A stretch of DNA of 18,426 nt from Candidatus Omnitrophota bacterium (GCA_030691865.1 JAUYDL010000020.1:1-18426); one strand, 5' to 3'; shown: positions 7,705 through 16,258, counted from the stretch's first letter. Notes: generated from the sequence alone by a model not told the origin. Translations and numbers: made by a program.

Positions 7705-9126
7705 TTAAAAAACCACAACTCGATTTTTTCCGCCTGCCTTAGCCTTCTTTAACAACTCTTTGGCTTTAGCGATCAATTGCTCAACCTCGACCCCATCCAG
7801 GGGGTTCTCGCTAACCCCCGCGCTAAAAGTAAGGCGCTTACTGCTATCCTGACCTGCGCAGAAAGAGGCTTGGATTTTTTTACATATCTCTTCAGCAACC
7901 TCTTGAGCCTGACGTTTATTCTTTTCAGGAAGAATGAGTGAGAATTCATCGTCATCAGTCCTGCCTATTCGATCAACTTCCGTAATACAATCACGCAGCA
8001 AAACAGCAATTTTCTTTAGCGCTGCTTCTGCGTAAATTAACCCAAACTTCTCGCGGTAATTTTTAAAATTATCAATATCAAAAATAATAAAGGCGCAGGG
8101 ACGTTGATAGGCAATTGCCCGGCTAATCTCTTCTTGCAGACGACTTTTAATAAAGAAACGGTTATAAAGACCGGTGAGAGCATCTTTTATCTCTAGCTTC
8201 TCAATGCGATGCGCTAAAATATCATTTTCAATAGCCACTGCGATCTGTTTAGTGAATATATCCAAAAGCTCAATATCATCTTTATTATAAGAAAAATTAT
8301 CCCGGGTATTGGCGATCCCCAACACCGCTTTGACCATACCTCTTAAAAATATAGGCATCGCTAAACAATTTTTAACTTGAAATTTAGCCAAGAAATCAAC
8401 CGTGAGGTTATCGTTCAATGAATTCTGCTTATCTAAAATTAAAAGCTTGTTCAAATTGAAAGTTTTATTATAAATATCATCTTTAGACGTGATCTCTACG
8501 GTCATTAAATAATCTGATTTTATCCCATCTGCCACTTTCATACGAAAGGAATCCTCAAGCTCATCCTTAAAAAGTAAAAACGCTATTTCGGAATTAGCTA
8601 AAGCCCGGGACTTCTCAACCGCAATTTTTAAAACTTCCTCAAATTTTGCCCCCTGAGAAATAAGTACGCTGATCTGCATCAAATTAGAAAGAACGATTAT
8701 TTTTCTCTGAATTTCAATATTAATCTCAGTTGTCTTTTCACTGTAATCTTTAAGCTCATCCATATTACTGCGAATACGATGCGTAAGCTGATTCAAGACA
8801 TTGCCCAATTCCCCGACTTCATCACCATGCCGCACCTGTAGTTTCCGGTTAATATCTCCGGCAGCGATAAATTTGGCTTCAGTGGCTACTGAAGTTAAAC
8901 GGTCAAAAATTTCCTTAATTACTAAGAGGCCGACAATCGCCAAAAATGTGCTAACCGCTAAATACACGATAATATCCAGCCTAATTCCAGATTTTGGGAA
9001 AATGTAAATGGAAAGCAGATATACACAAACTAAAAACGGTAGAATAAACATAAGCTGAAACGCCACCATCAGCTTTTGCTTAACCGTACGTGAATTTAAG
9101 GAAAAACGGCTCAGTTTATTAACCAT
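7705..9126 (-). CDS. Membrane HAMP-GAF protein with degenerate GGDEF (DDDEF) domain
   Basis: Inner-membrane signalling protein of 473 aa. Two transmembrane helices lie near 18-44 and 50-71, with almost no periplasmic loop. A HAMP linker follows at about 68-122, then a helical stretch, a GAF domain at about 150-303, and a GGDEF-family domain at about 309-473 opening with the usual DALTGLYNR. The active-site loop reads DDDEF (391-395) instead of GGDEF. The usual FKxIND..GH..GD stretch is FKNYREKFGLIYAE (354-367), so the guanine-contacting Asn and Asp are replaced by Arg358 and Glu367. The product-inhibition RxxD is TEVD (382-385). The metal-binding D350 is kept. Diguanylate cyclase activity is therefore doubtful, and it may act as a GAF- or HAMP-driven non-catalytic partner or use another nucleotide. 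The ATG at 9126 has a good GGAGAA five bases upstream. Confidence 0.9.
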   Translation of the reverse strand: MVNKLSRFSLNSRTVKQKLMVAFQLMFILPFLVCVYLLSIYIFPKSGIRLDIIVYLAVSTFLAIVGLLVIKEIFDRLTSVATEAKFIAAGDINRKLQVRHGDEVGELGNVLNQLTHRIRSNMDELKDYSEKTTEINIEIQRKIIVLSNLMQISVLISQGAKFEEVLKIAVEKSRALANSEIAFLLFKDELEDSFRMKVADGIKSDYLMTVEITSKDDIYNKTFNLNKLLILDKQNSLNDNLTVDFLAKFQVKNCLAMPIFLRGMVKAVLGIANTRDNFSYNKDDIELLDIFTKQIAVAIENDILAHRIEKLEIKDALTGLYNRFFIKSRLQEEISRAIAYQRPCAFIIFDIDNFKNYREKFGLIYAEAALKKIAVLLRDCITEVDRIGRTDDDEFSLILPEKNKRQAQEVAEEICKKIQASFCAGQDSSKRLTFSAGVSENPLDGVEVEQLIAKAKELLKKAKAGGKNRVVVF

Positions 9127-9162
9127 AATAATTCTCCATAATTTTAAGTAATTTATTAAATA

Positions 9163-9191
9163 ATTATACCCTTTAACTCCTTATCTGGCAA
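9163..9191 (-). promoter_or_regulatory. Sigma70-type promoter of the pilus and c-di-GMP unit
   Basis: On the minus strand TTGCCA (9191-9186), a 17-nt spacer and a perfect TATAAT (9168-9163) match the consensus at 11 of 12 positions. The -35 lies inside the last codons of the radical SAM gene. A start site near 9156 would give a 5' leader of about 30 nt before the ATG at 9126. It lets the signalling and pilus genes be expressed apart from the cell-wall operon. Confidence 0.7.
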
Positions 9192-10932
9192 TAGTTTTAT
9201 TAAACTCAATAAGTAAATCTTCCTTATCAATTCCTGTATCAATAAAATCCCAGGGAAGTAGTGAGGTGGTTGATTTTTCATCAAGATATTTCTGCGGATC
9301 AATTCCTGATTCAGAGAATGCCTCCTTCCACCTGGTAAATGAAAAATAATTGCTCCAGGCGTCAAACCTGGCCCCTTTTTTATAAGCCCCTAGAATAACC
9401 TTACCTAGGAACCTATCTCCGCGAGAAAGTACTCCTTCTAAAAAACCCATCTGGAAATTATGAAAATTAAATTTAAGCCTCCTGTTTTTACAATGGCTCC
9501 TTAAATAATTTTGTTTTTCTTGGATCGCTTCGATGGAATCCATCTTTTGCCATTGTAAGGGCGTGTGCGGTTTGGGAATTAACGGGTTGATGCTGATATT
9601 AATTTGTGCGGCAGACCCGTTAATTTTTCTTTTTGATTCCGAAGCAGCCTGGGCAAAATCAATTATCCCCTGCAAATCTTCTTGCCTCTCACCGGGTAAA
9701 CCAATCAAAAAATATAATTTTAAATGCTGATAACCTGCCTGGTATGCCTGGGCAATAGCTTGGAAAAATTCAACTTCTGAAAAATCTTTGGCCAAGGCCT
9801 GACGCAATCTATGCGTGCCTGCCTCAGGCGCAAAAGTCAGCCCGGTTTTCTTTATTTTAGCAATAAGCCCAGACACATTCCCTAGCAAAGCCTTGGCTTT
9901 TAATGAAGGTAACGATAAATTAACCGCCTGCTGGCTAAAACTATTAGTTAAATCACAGACCAGGGTTTCTATCCCGGGATAGTCTCCTACGGATAAGCCC
10001 GCCAAAGATAATTCTTCGTATCCGCTGGAGGCATAGGCAAGATTAGCCAATGAAACTATTTTTTCCTTACTTCTTATTCTCAAAGGATAATATTGAGACC
10101 GGGCTTGGCAAAAACGGCAGCGATTAGGGCAACCGCGCATAATTTCTAAAGTAATCCGGTCATGAATTGTCTGCACATAAGGCACCATCCAATTGCAAGG
10201 AAAATAGGCTGAATCAAAATCGCTCACTATGCGTTTTTTTATCTTTAAAGGCAGACTCCTGAATCTTGGTGAAAAATTAGCCAGTCCTCCCGCAACATTA
10301 TAATCCGGCATATAGAGAGAAGGTGCATAAACACCCTCGATCTTAGATAGCTCAATTAAGAGATCCTCTTTAGTTAATCTGGCCGCTTTATAATCATCCT
10401 TATATTTACGGTATAAGCTCAGAAGCTCCACAATGGCCTCTTCTGCTTCCCCGATAATAAATAGATCAAAAAACTCTGCCATCGGCTCCGGATTCAACGT
10501 ACACGGACCTCCGGCAATTACCAAGGGATGCTCTTGATTTCGTAATGAAGATGCTAAAGGCAGGCCCGCCAAATCCAGAATACTTAAAACATTAGTATAG
10601 TTTAATTCAGACCCAAGAGAAAATCCTAACATATCAAAACTGATCAACTCCTGGTTTGACTCCCAAGAAAAAAAACGTCTTTTAGCGTTTTTTAAAGAGG
10701 CTTCCATATCCGCCTCCGGAGCAAAAAACCTTTCACAAACCACGCCGGGTATATTATTTAAAACCCCGTAAATAATCCGCAATCCTAAATTACTCATCCC
10801 GACTTCATATAAATCCGGGAAACCTAACGCAAAACTTAAAGCGCAAGAACTAAAATCTCCTTTACAGGCATTCCATTCATTGCCCAGATATTGAGCGGGC
10901 CGGTGCACATTAATCAGCAAATCTTCAATCAT
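9181..10932 (-). CDS. Radical SAM protein with B12-binding-like N-terminus (TIGR03960-like)
   Basis: A 583-residue radical SAM enzyme of unknown substrate. The N-terminal 200 residues have the layout of a B12-binding-like domain (FPDLYEVGMSNLGLRIIY, then GFSLGSELNYTNVL and VIAGGPCTLNPEP). The 4Fe-4S cluster motif RGCPNRCRFCQA places C268, C272 and C275 in CxxxCxxC spacing. The C-terminus carries LPWDFIDTGIDKEDLL, typical of the uncharacterised TIGR03960 family. In many bacteria this family is fused to, or followed by, a DUF2344 (TIGR03936) protein and ribonuclease G, next to the mre/rod genes. Here the rod-operon position is kept, but neither partner is present. It starts 3 nt after rodA with no clear ribosome binding site, so coupling to rodA is likely. 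A role in RNA or ribosome modification is sometimes suspected for the family; nothing in this sequence proves it. Confidence 0.88.
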   Translation of the reverse strand: MIEDLLINVHRPAQYLGNEWNACKGDFSSCALSFALGFPDLYEVGMSNLGLRIIYGVLNNIPGVVCERFFAPEADMEASLKNAKRRFFSWESNQELISFDMLGFSLGSELNYTNVLSILDLAGLPLASSLRNQEHPLVIAGGPCTLNPEPMAEFFDLFIIGEAEEAIVELLSLYRKYKDDYKAARLTKEDLLIELSKIEGVYAPSLYMPDYNVAGGLANFSPRFRSLPLKIKKRIVSDFDSAYFPCNWMVPYVQTIHDRITLEIMRGCPNRCRFCQARSQYYPLRIRSKEKIVSLANLAYASSGYEELSLAGLSVGDYPGIETLVCDLTNSFSQQAVNLSLPSLKAKALLGNVSGLIAKIKKTGLTFAPEAGTHRLRQALAKDFSEVEFFQAIAQAYQAGYQHLKLYFLIGLPGERQEDLQGIIDFAQAASESKRKINGSAAQINISINPLIPKPHTPLQWQKMDSIEAIQEKQNYLRSHCKNRRLKFNFHNFQMGFLEGVLSRGDRFLGKVILGAYKKGARFDAWSNYFSFTRWKEAFSESGIDPQKYLDEKSTTSLLPWDFIDTGIDKEDLLIEFNKTIAR

Positions 10933-10935
10933 GGC

Positions 10936-12042
10936 TTAAAATACATTTCTGGTGCGATCAATATTAACCAGAATCCCTAAAGCAATAAAAGTAACCAGGA
11001 TACTTGAGCCGCCATAACTCATCATCGGTAAAGGCAATCCTACTACCGGCGCCAACCCCATATTCATCGCAATATTAATAAATACCTGCAAAGTCAATAA
11101 GAGCGATATGCCATAAGCCAGTAACCTGCCAAATGAATCGCCTGTCCTTTGCGCAATGATAAAACCTTGACGAATAATTAAATAATACATCAATATCAGC
11201 AGGCTACTACCTAAAAACCCCCACTGCTCAGAAAAAGTAGCAAAGATAAAATCCGTATGTGATTCCGGTAAAAAATATAATTGGCTCTGCGAGCCGCACA
11301 GCCAACCCCTGCCTAAGAACCCACCGGAACCAATAGCGATACGCGATTGGATTACCGTATATCCGGCACCCAAAGGATCAATATTCGGATTAAGGAAAAC
11401 CAGCAACCTTTGTTTCTGATAATCGTGCAGAAAATGCCAGAAAAAAGGCAAAGGTAAAATCAATGCCAAAAGCAAAATAAAAATATATTTTAATCGCACA
11501 TTAGTTAAATAAAGCAACCCAACAAAGACCAACATCAGCATTAAGCCGCTGCCTAAATCCGGCTGCTCAATAATCAAAAACATCGGTATCGCCACGAATA
11601 TAAATGGTAAAATTATACCCTGGAAAATACCGAATTTACCCGATAAAAGCGATGTATCATCAATAGATTTACGGCTAAAATATCTGGCTAAGAATATTAT
11701 AATTGCAAGTTTGGCAAACTCCGAAGGCTGAAAATTAAACCAGGCAATCTTAAGCCAGCGCTGCGCCCCCAGCCTGATCACGCCTAAACTAAAAACTAAA
11801 AGTAGAAAAAATAAAGCTGCCCCATAAATAAAATAATTGGCATCCCAAAGTTTGCGATAATTAAACCTGGACATAAAAAAGAAACAGGCCAGCCCAATAA
11901 TTAACCAAAGCATCTGGCGTTTATAGATATCCTGCCACTGCGTACCTTCTTTCTGGTAAGTGCTGCTATAAATAGATAAAACTCCTAGAGTAGCGATAAT
12001 TAAAGCAAGAATCAAAATCTTAAAAAATGAATTCCGTGTCAT
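10936..12042 (-). CDS. rodA: RodA, SEDS-family peptidoglycan glycosyltransferase
   Basis: Integral membrane glycosyltransferase that polymerises lipid II into glycan strands during side-wall elongation, working with PBP2. Of usual length (368 aa), it has about ten hydrophobic segments. Family motifs visible are GAQRWLKI (92-99), FQPSEFAKLAIIIFLA (104-119), QPDLGSGL (160-167), GSGGFLGRGW (238-247) and LPESHTDFIFA (258-268). The last includes D264, the counterpart of the essential Asp of E. coli RodA. The C-terminal GLPLPMMSYGGSS is also typical. The ATG overlaps the mrdA stop as ATGA, and AGGGG lies six bases upstream, so RodA and PBP2 are translated as a coupled pair. RodA rather than FtsW is favoured by the mre/mrdA context. 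Confidence 0.95.
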   Translation of the reverse strand: MTRNSFFKILILALIIATLGVLSIYSSTYQKEGTQWQDIYKRQMLWLIIGLACFFFMSRFNYRKLWDANYFIYGAALFFLLLVFSLGVIRLGAQRWLKIAWFNFQPSEFAKLAIIIFLARYFSRKSIDDTSLLSGKFGIFQGIILPFIFVAIPMFLIIEQPDLGSGLMLMLVFVGLLYLTNVRLKYIFILLLALILPLPFFWHFLHDYQKQRLLVFLNPNIDPLGAGYTVIQSRIAIGSGGFLGRGWLCGSQSQLYFLPESHTDFIFATFSEQWGFLGSSLLILMYYLIIRQGFIIAQRTGDSFGRLLAYGISLLLTLQVFINIAMNMGLAPVVGLPLPMMSYGGSSILVTFIALGILVNIDRTRNVF

Positions 12043-13754
12043 ATTAACCCCTGATTATTCATCGCTTCGATAATTTGTTTAGCCATGACGCTGGCGGCAT
12101 GACCCGACCCGCCATTTTCTAAAAAAACGCAGATTGCATATCTAGGTTTATCCAACGGGAAAAAACCTACAAACCAGGCATGCGTGGCGCCCCGAGATAC
12201 CTGGGCGGTACCGGTTTTTCCGGCAACCTTAATAGGCAGAGTGGATAAAACATTTCCCGTCCCTTTAGCATCGGAAACCACTTTAGCTAACCCCTTGGCA
12301 ATAACTTCAAAAGTACTTTTCTTAAAAGGTACCCCGGTAAGCCTCTTCTTCTTAACAGAGAGATCCAGGCCTCCAACGGCTTTAACAATATAGGGGCTTA
12401 ATAAATATCCGCGATTTGCAAACACCGCTAACATATTAGTTGCCTGCAGAGGAGAAACCAGACAATCCCCTTGGCCGATACTTAAATTTGCCGTATCTCC
12501 ATCGAACCAATTCTGAAATTTATTTATCTTTCTCCATAAAGGAGATGGGATAAAGCCGCTTGTTTCGCCGGCCAGATCAAAACCTGCGTTCCTACCTAAG
12601 CCTAATTTTAAAGCATAATCATGAATATTCTGCGCCCCTGAAAGTAAACCTGTCTTATAGAAAAATACATCGCAGGAATGGGCAATAGCTTGGAAAATAT
12701 CCTGCGAACCATGCACATCCCAACAGCTAAATTTCCTGGCTCCCACCATGATTGAGCCCTGACAAACAAAACGCGTGGAAGGATTTATTTTTTTTAATTC
12801 CAGGCCCGCAGAAGCCACCACTATTTTAAAAACCGATGCCGGCGGATAACTTGATCCGATAGCGCGATTGATTAACGGCGCATCAGGGTCATTGAATAAT
12901 CCCCAAATAAGCTTAGTGCGCTTATTCACAAAAACCGCCGGATTAAAATTCGGATAACTAGCCAAGGCCAAGATCTCTCCGCTAAACGGATCCATTAAAA
13001 TTACGCTTCCTTTTTTGCCGCTTAAATTTTCTTCGACAATCTTTTGAATCTTAAGATCCAGGGTCAGCACAACGTCTTTGCCATTGCGCGGAGGCTGAAA
13101 ACCCAAAACACGCATAAATTTTCCCCGGTGGTTGACCTCAACTGACAGCCCACCTTCCTCCTGGCGCAAATAATAATCGTATTTCTCCTCCACTCCGCCA
13201 AACCCGACGATATCTTTAGTCTTGTAACCATAATCTTCTAATTTAGTCAGGCGCCAGCGGTCAATCTCATTAAGATAACCAATCACATGAGAAGCTAATG
13301 CCCCATACGGATAATGGCGCAAAGGTTTAGACGCAACGATAATACTCGGCTGCTCAATCTTATACTCTCCGAGTGAAATTGCATCTTTAAGTTCAATATT
13401 CGTAGCCACGGTTACCGGTACACTGGAAGAAATGAAATTCTTCTTAAAGGCCATCCTCAACTCTTTAACTTCTACACCTAAAATACGGCTGATCAGAGTT
13501 AAAGCCTGATCAATATGGTTTAAATCCTGGGACAGAACCATTACGTCATAGGAAATCTTATTATCTACGATAATATCACCATTACGGTCCAGGATATTAC
13601 CTCGGCTGCCGGATTGGGATATCAGACGGATGCAGTTGCTATCACTGAGCCGGCGAAACTTAGACCCTTGCAATATACCAAGGTTTAAGAGCCCGATGAT
13701 TAAAGAAGCGAACATAAAAATAATTATTAAGTTTAAAATACTCTTTCTTTCCAT
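12039..13754 (-). CDS. mrdA: Penicillin-binding protein 2 (elongasome transpeptidase)
   Basis: Class B penicillin-binding protein that cross-links new glycan strands made by RodA. One N-terminal transmembrane anchor (about 8-28) leaves the rest periplasmic. The PBP dimerisation or pedestal region runs from about 48 (SRGNILDRNGDII) to 215. The transpeptidase domain has SVFK (307-310) with the acylated serine S307, SCD (360-362) in place of SxN as in E. coli PBP2, and KTGT (513-516). The 571-aa length is usual, if slightly short. It follows mreD by 10 nt without a clear Shine-Dalgarno sequence and overlaps rodA at its end. Motifs and neighbours point to the elongation enzyme rather than divisome FtsI. 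Confidence 0.95.
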   Translation of the reverse strand: MERKSILNLIIIFMFASLIIGLLNLGILQGSKFRRLSDSNCIRLISQSGSRGNILDRNGDIIVDNKISYDVMVLSQDLNHIDQALTLISRILGVEVKELRMAFKKNFISSSVPVTVATNIELKDAISLGEYKIEQPSIIVASKPLRHYPYGALASHVIGYLNEIDRWRLTKLEDYGYKTKDIVGFGGVEEKYDYYLRQEEGGLSVEVNHRGKFMRVLGFQPPRNGKDVVLTLDLKIQKIVEENLSGKKGSVILMDPFSGEILALASYPNFNPAVFVNKRTKLIWGLFNDPDAPLINRAIGSSYPPASVFKIVVASAGLELKKINPSTRFVCQGSIMVGARKFSCWDVHGSQDIFQAIAHSCDVFFYKTGLLSGAQNIHDYALKLGLGRNAGFDLAGETSGFIPSPLWRKINKFQNWFDGDTANLSIGQGDCLVSPLQATNMLAVFANRGYLLSPYIVKAVGGLDLSVKKKRLTGVPFKKSTFEVIAKGLAKVVSDAKGTGNVLSTLPIKVAGKTGTAQVSRGATHAWFVGFFPLDKPRYAICVFLENGGSGHAASVMAKQIIEAMNNQGLI

Positions 13755-13764
13755 GATTTAAAAA

Positions 13765-14235
13765 TTATGAGGCTATTTTTTTTGTGAGCTTAAAAATCAA
13801 AGGCGATAGCGCCGTCGTATAAACGCTAACAATAATCAGGTTACGTAAAAAAATGCCTGGCGGCATGATATTCCCGGTCGCTACACTAGCTAAACCAATG
13901 ATAAAATTATTTAACAAGGCTGCCACTAAAACTATTGCCCAGCGTACATAATCCTCTTCAGTAGATATCTGGCGGCTGAGCCGATATATCAGATAGCTCC
14001 AGATACTAAAACAAATTGTATTTATCGCCAGCGTCTGAGGCAGAAATACATCTTTAGCCAGCCCGGCTAAAATACCAAATAACAAAGCAGTCTTAAAATC
14101 TGTATAAAAAACTAAAGCCACCATAAAAATTAAAAGAAGGTCCGGCTTACAATAAAAAAAGTTTAAAAAATTCGGCCAATTTAATCCTAAGGTAGCCAAA
14201 ATTATTATGGTCAATGAAAAGAACAATTTTTTCAT
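13765..14235 (-). CDS. mreD: MreD rod-shape membrane protein
   Basis: Small integral membrane protein (156 aa) of the elongasome, thought to link MreC with the RodA-PBP2 complex. It has about five hydrophobic segments and the family-like early motif CKPDLLLIFMVALVFY, followed by a Gly-rich GILAGLAKDVF stretch. MreD diverges fast, so length, topology and position between mreC and mrdA carry much of the assignment. Its ATG overlaps the mreC stop as ATGA, and a GGTGAT sits about seven bases upstream. Confidence 0.88.
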   Translation of the reverse strand: MKKLFFSLTIIILATLGLNWPNFLNFFYCKPDLLLIFMVALVFYTDFKTALLFGILAGLAKDVFLPQTLAINTICFSIWSYLIYRLSRQISTEEDYVRWAIVLVAALLNNFIIGLASVATGNIMPPGIFLRNLIIVSVYTTALSPLIFKLTKKIAS

Positions 14236-15005
14236 GGAATAATCACCAATACCTCTTCAATGTTGACAAGATCCACTACCGGCTTAACTAGGGCATAACG
14301 ATTAAGCCCGGAAAATTCCCGTCCGATATTCACCACCCGGCCTACAAGTAATCCCTTAGGGTAAATCTGGCTTAATTCCGAAGTAATGATAATATCCCCC
14401 ACAATAATCTGAGCCTCATCCGGAAGATAGCGCATTATTAAATTGGTACCCAGAGTCCCACTGACTAATCCTTCTTGCCGACTGCGTTGTACGATGCAAA
14501 AGATACCTTGATTAGGATCGTTAATTAGCAATACCTTACTGGTATTATCCGTACTTTCTACTATACTACCCACTAATCCCTGGGGACTAATCACCACCAT
14601 CCCGGATTTAATTCCGTTGTATCTACCTTTATCAATGATCACGCTAGAGGACCAACTATCCAGCGATCGGCCAATTACCCTGGCCGCCACCAGGTGCAGA
14701 GAAGATTTCTGTTTGAAGTTAAACAAATTTTTAAGCCGGACATTTTCTTGGGCTACTTCGCGTAGATCAAACAGGCGCCAACGTAACAAGTCAACATCCT
14801 TTTGTAATCTCTCAGCTTGAATCATATTACGATGATAAAAAATAATACCGGAGAGTTCACGCTTAACCAAACCAATAAAGGAAAGATGGGGTTTGAATAT
14901 TTTTTGCGCGGGATTTTTAAAACAGGATAAAAAAATCGATACTAGGAGTACGGCGCAGGCGAGGAGAATAAAATTAATTAAGGTTTTGCGGGGTAACTTA
15001 AACAC
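14232..15005 (-). CDS. mreC: MreC rod-shape periplasmic scaffold protein
   Basis: Bitopic elongasome scaffold that in other bacteria binds and activates PBP2. The layout is standard: a cytoplasmic tail, one transmembrane helix at about 10-27, a coiled coil at about 58-92 (ending ENVRLKNLFNFK), then the double beta-barrel domain with VIGRSLDSWSSSVIIDKG, GMVVISPQGLVGSI and LLINDPNQG. At 257 aa it is of usual length. The start is GTG at 15005; an ATG two bases upstream is out of frame. No good Shine-Dalgarno sequence is visible, so initiation may be weak compared with mreB. A 94-nt gap with a strong hairpin separates it from mreB. Confidence 0.93.
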   Translation of the reverse strand: MFKLPRKTLINFILLACAVLLVSIFLSCFKNPAQKIFKPHLSFIGLVKRELSGIIFYHRNMIQAERLQKDVDLLRWRLFDLREVAQENVRLKNLFNFKQKSSLHLVAARVIGRSLDSWSSSVIIDKGRYNGIKSGMVVISPQGLVGSIVESTDNTSKVLLINDPNQGIFCIVQRSRQEGLVSGTLGTNLIMRYLPDEAQIIVGDIIITSELSQIYPKGLLVGRVVNIGREFSGLNRYALVKPVVDLVNIEEVLVIIP

Positions 15006-15050
15006 ATTTAATTAGCAAAAATGGCTGGCTCTGCACCCGACGCTAAGATT

Positions 15051-15082
15051 ACACCCCGCGCAAATTGGTATTGCGCGGGTGT
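15051..15082 (-). repeat. Strong hairpin between mreB and mreC
   Basis: Arms ACACCCCGCGCAA (15051-15063) and TTGCGCGGGTGT (15071-15082) form a 12-bp GC-rich stem with one bulged C and a 7-nt loop. No T-run follows on either strand, so it is not a normal intrinsic terminator. Its place in the only large gap of the mre operon suggests an RNA-processing or 3'-end-protecting structure that could raise MreB over MreC; this is inferred. Confidence 0.6.
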
Positions 15083-15099
15083 CCTCCCTGTGGCGGAAT

Positions 15100-16173
15100 T
15101 TAATTGCGCACTTCGGTTTTAACCGGTACGGTAACTTTCTTAAGATACTGAATTTCACTTAGTACAATGCCTGTTCCATTAGCAACCGCAGTAACCGGAT
15201 CATCAGTGATGTGCACGGGCAGACCCGTCTCTTCGGAAATTAATTTATCCAGCCCTTTTAATAATGAACCGCCTCCAGCCATAACAATCCCGTGATCAAT
15301 AAGATCCGCCGCTAACTCCGGAGGGGTCCTCTCTAAAGATATTTTTATAATTTCCAATATGGCGCGCAAAGGTTCTTGTAAAGATTCACGGATCTCTTCG
15401 CTGGTAATGGTAACGGTTTTAGGTAAACCCGCAACCAGATCCCTGCCCTTTACCTCCATACTCATCTCCTCTTCTAAAGGATAAGCGGAACCGATTTTAA
15501 TCTTAATCTCTTCAGAAGTACGTTCACCGACCATCAGGTTATATGTTTTCTTAAGATACTCGATAACCGCTTCATCCATTTCATCTCCACCAATGCGAAT
15601 AGACTTGGAAAAGACTATCCCGCAGAGTGAAATTACTGCGATCTCCGTAGTACCGCCTCCGATATCAATAATCATATTACCGATAGGTTCCTGGATAGGC
15701 AGGCCTACACCGATGGCTGCCGCGATGGGCTCCTCAATCAAAAATACTTCTCTTGCTCCGGCACGCTCCGCAGAATCTTTTACTGCCCGTTTTTCTACCT
15801 CCGTTATGCCCGAGGGGACAGCAATAACAATTCTAGGCCTGACTAAAACCTTACGATGATGCACCTTCTTAATAAAATAACGAAGCATAGCTTCGGTAAT
15901 CTCAAAGTCAGAAATAACTCCATCTTTCATCGGCCTGATTGCAATGATATTGCCAGGAGTACGCCCGAGCATACGCTTGGCTTCCTCTCCTACAGCTAAA
16001 ACATGCGAAGTGCCCCTTTCAATAGCAACCACAGAAGGCTCGCAAAGCACCACCCCTTCGCCCTTGACAAAAACTAAGGTCGTCGCGGTACCCAAGTCAA
16101 TCCCCATATCATTAGAGAAAAGACCTAAGACATAATTAATCGCTTTTTTTAGCTGCTGACTTAATTTTCCCAT
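15100..16173 (-). CDS. mreB: MreB, bacterial actin homologue
   Basis: Actin-fold ATPase that forms membrane-bound filaments and directs side-wall synthesis. All family signatures are present: phosphate loop 1 DLGTAT (26-31), phosphate loop 2 DIGGGTTE (170-177), the EEPIAAAIG motif (147-155) and the adenosine motif MAGGGSLLKGLD (298-309). The N-terminal stretch ending INYVLGLFSND is amphipathic and fits the membrane-binding helix. At 357 aa it is slightly longer than many MreB proteins because of this N-terminus and a short C-terminal tail. The ATG has a good AGGAGA four bases upstream, the best ribosome binding site in the window, and its own promoter lies at 16230-16202. It is the first gene of the rod operon. 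Confidence 0.97.
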   Translation of the reverse strand: MGKLSQQLKKAINYVLGLFSNDMGIDLGTATTLVFVKGEGVVLCEPSVVAIERGTSHVLAVGEEAKRMLGRTPGNIIAIRPMKDGVISDFEITEAMLRYFIKKVHHRKVLVRPRIVIAVPSGITEVEKRAVKDSAERAGAREVFLIEEPIAAAIGVGLPIQEPIGNMIIDIGGGTTEIAVISLCGIVFSKSIRIGGDEMDEAVIEYLKKTYNLMVGERTSEEIKIKIGSAYPLEEEMSMEVKGRDLVAGLPKTVTITSEEIRESLQEPLRAILEIIKISLERTPPELAADLIDHGIVMAGGGSLLKGLDKLISEETGLPVHITDDPVTAVANGTGIVLSEIQYLKKVTVPVKTEVRN

Positions 16174-16201
16174 ATTTTCTCCTAAAATTACGTAATGAAA
16201 G

Positions 16202-16230
16202 ATTTTAACAGAGATTTAACCCTTTGTCAA
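16202..16230 (-). promoter_or_regulatory. Sigma70-type promoter of the mreB operon
   Basis: On the minus strand a perfect TTGACA (16230-16225), a 17-nt spacer and TAAAAT (16207-16202) match the consensus at 11 of 12 positions with ideal spacing. The start site would fall near 16195, giving a leader of about 20 nt that contains the AGGAGA ribosome binding site at 16183-16178. It separates mreB transcription from the upstream aroA unit. Confidence 0.78.
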
Positions 16231-16258
16231 ATATAAATTTGAACAGCTTTAGGAATCC

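Noticed and set aside
9156..9365. Small minus-strand open frame overlapping the end of the radical SAM gene
   Set aside because: It is in a different frame inside a well-supported gene, and its 3' end lies in the promoter region of the next unit.
12184..12393. Plus-strand frame opposite mrdA, and similar ones opposite mreC and mreB
   Set aside because: Antisense shadows of conserved elongasome genes.
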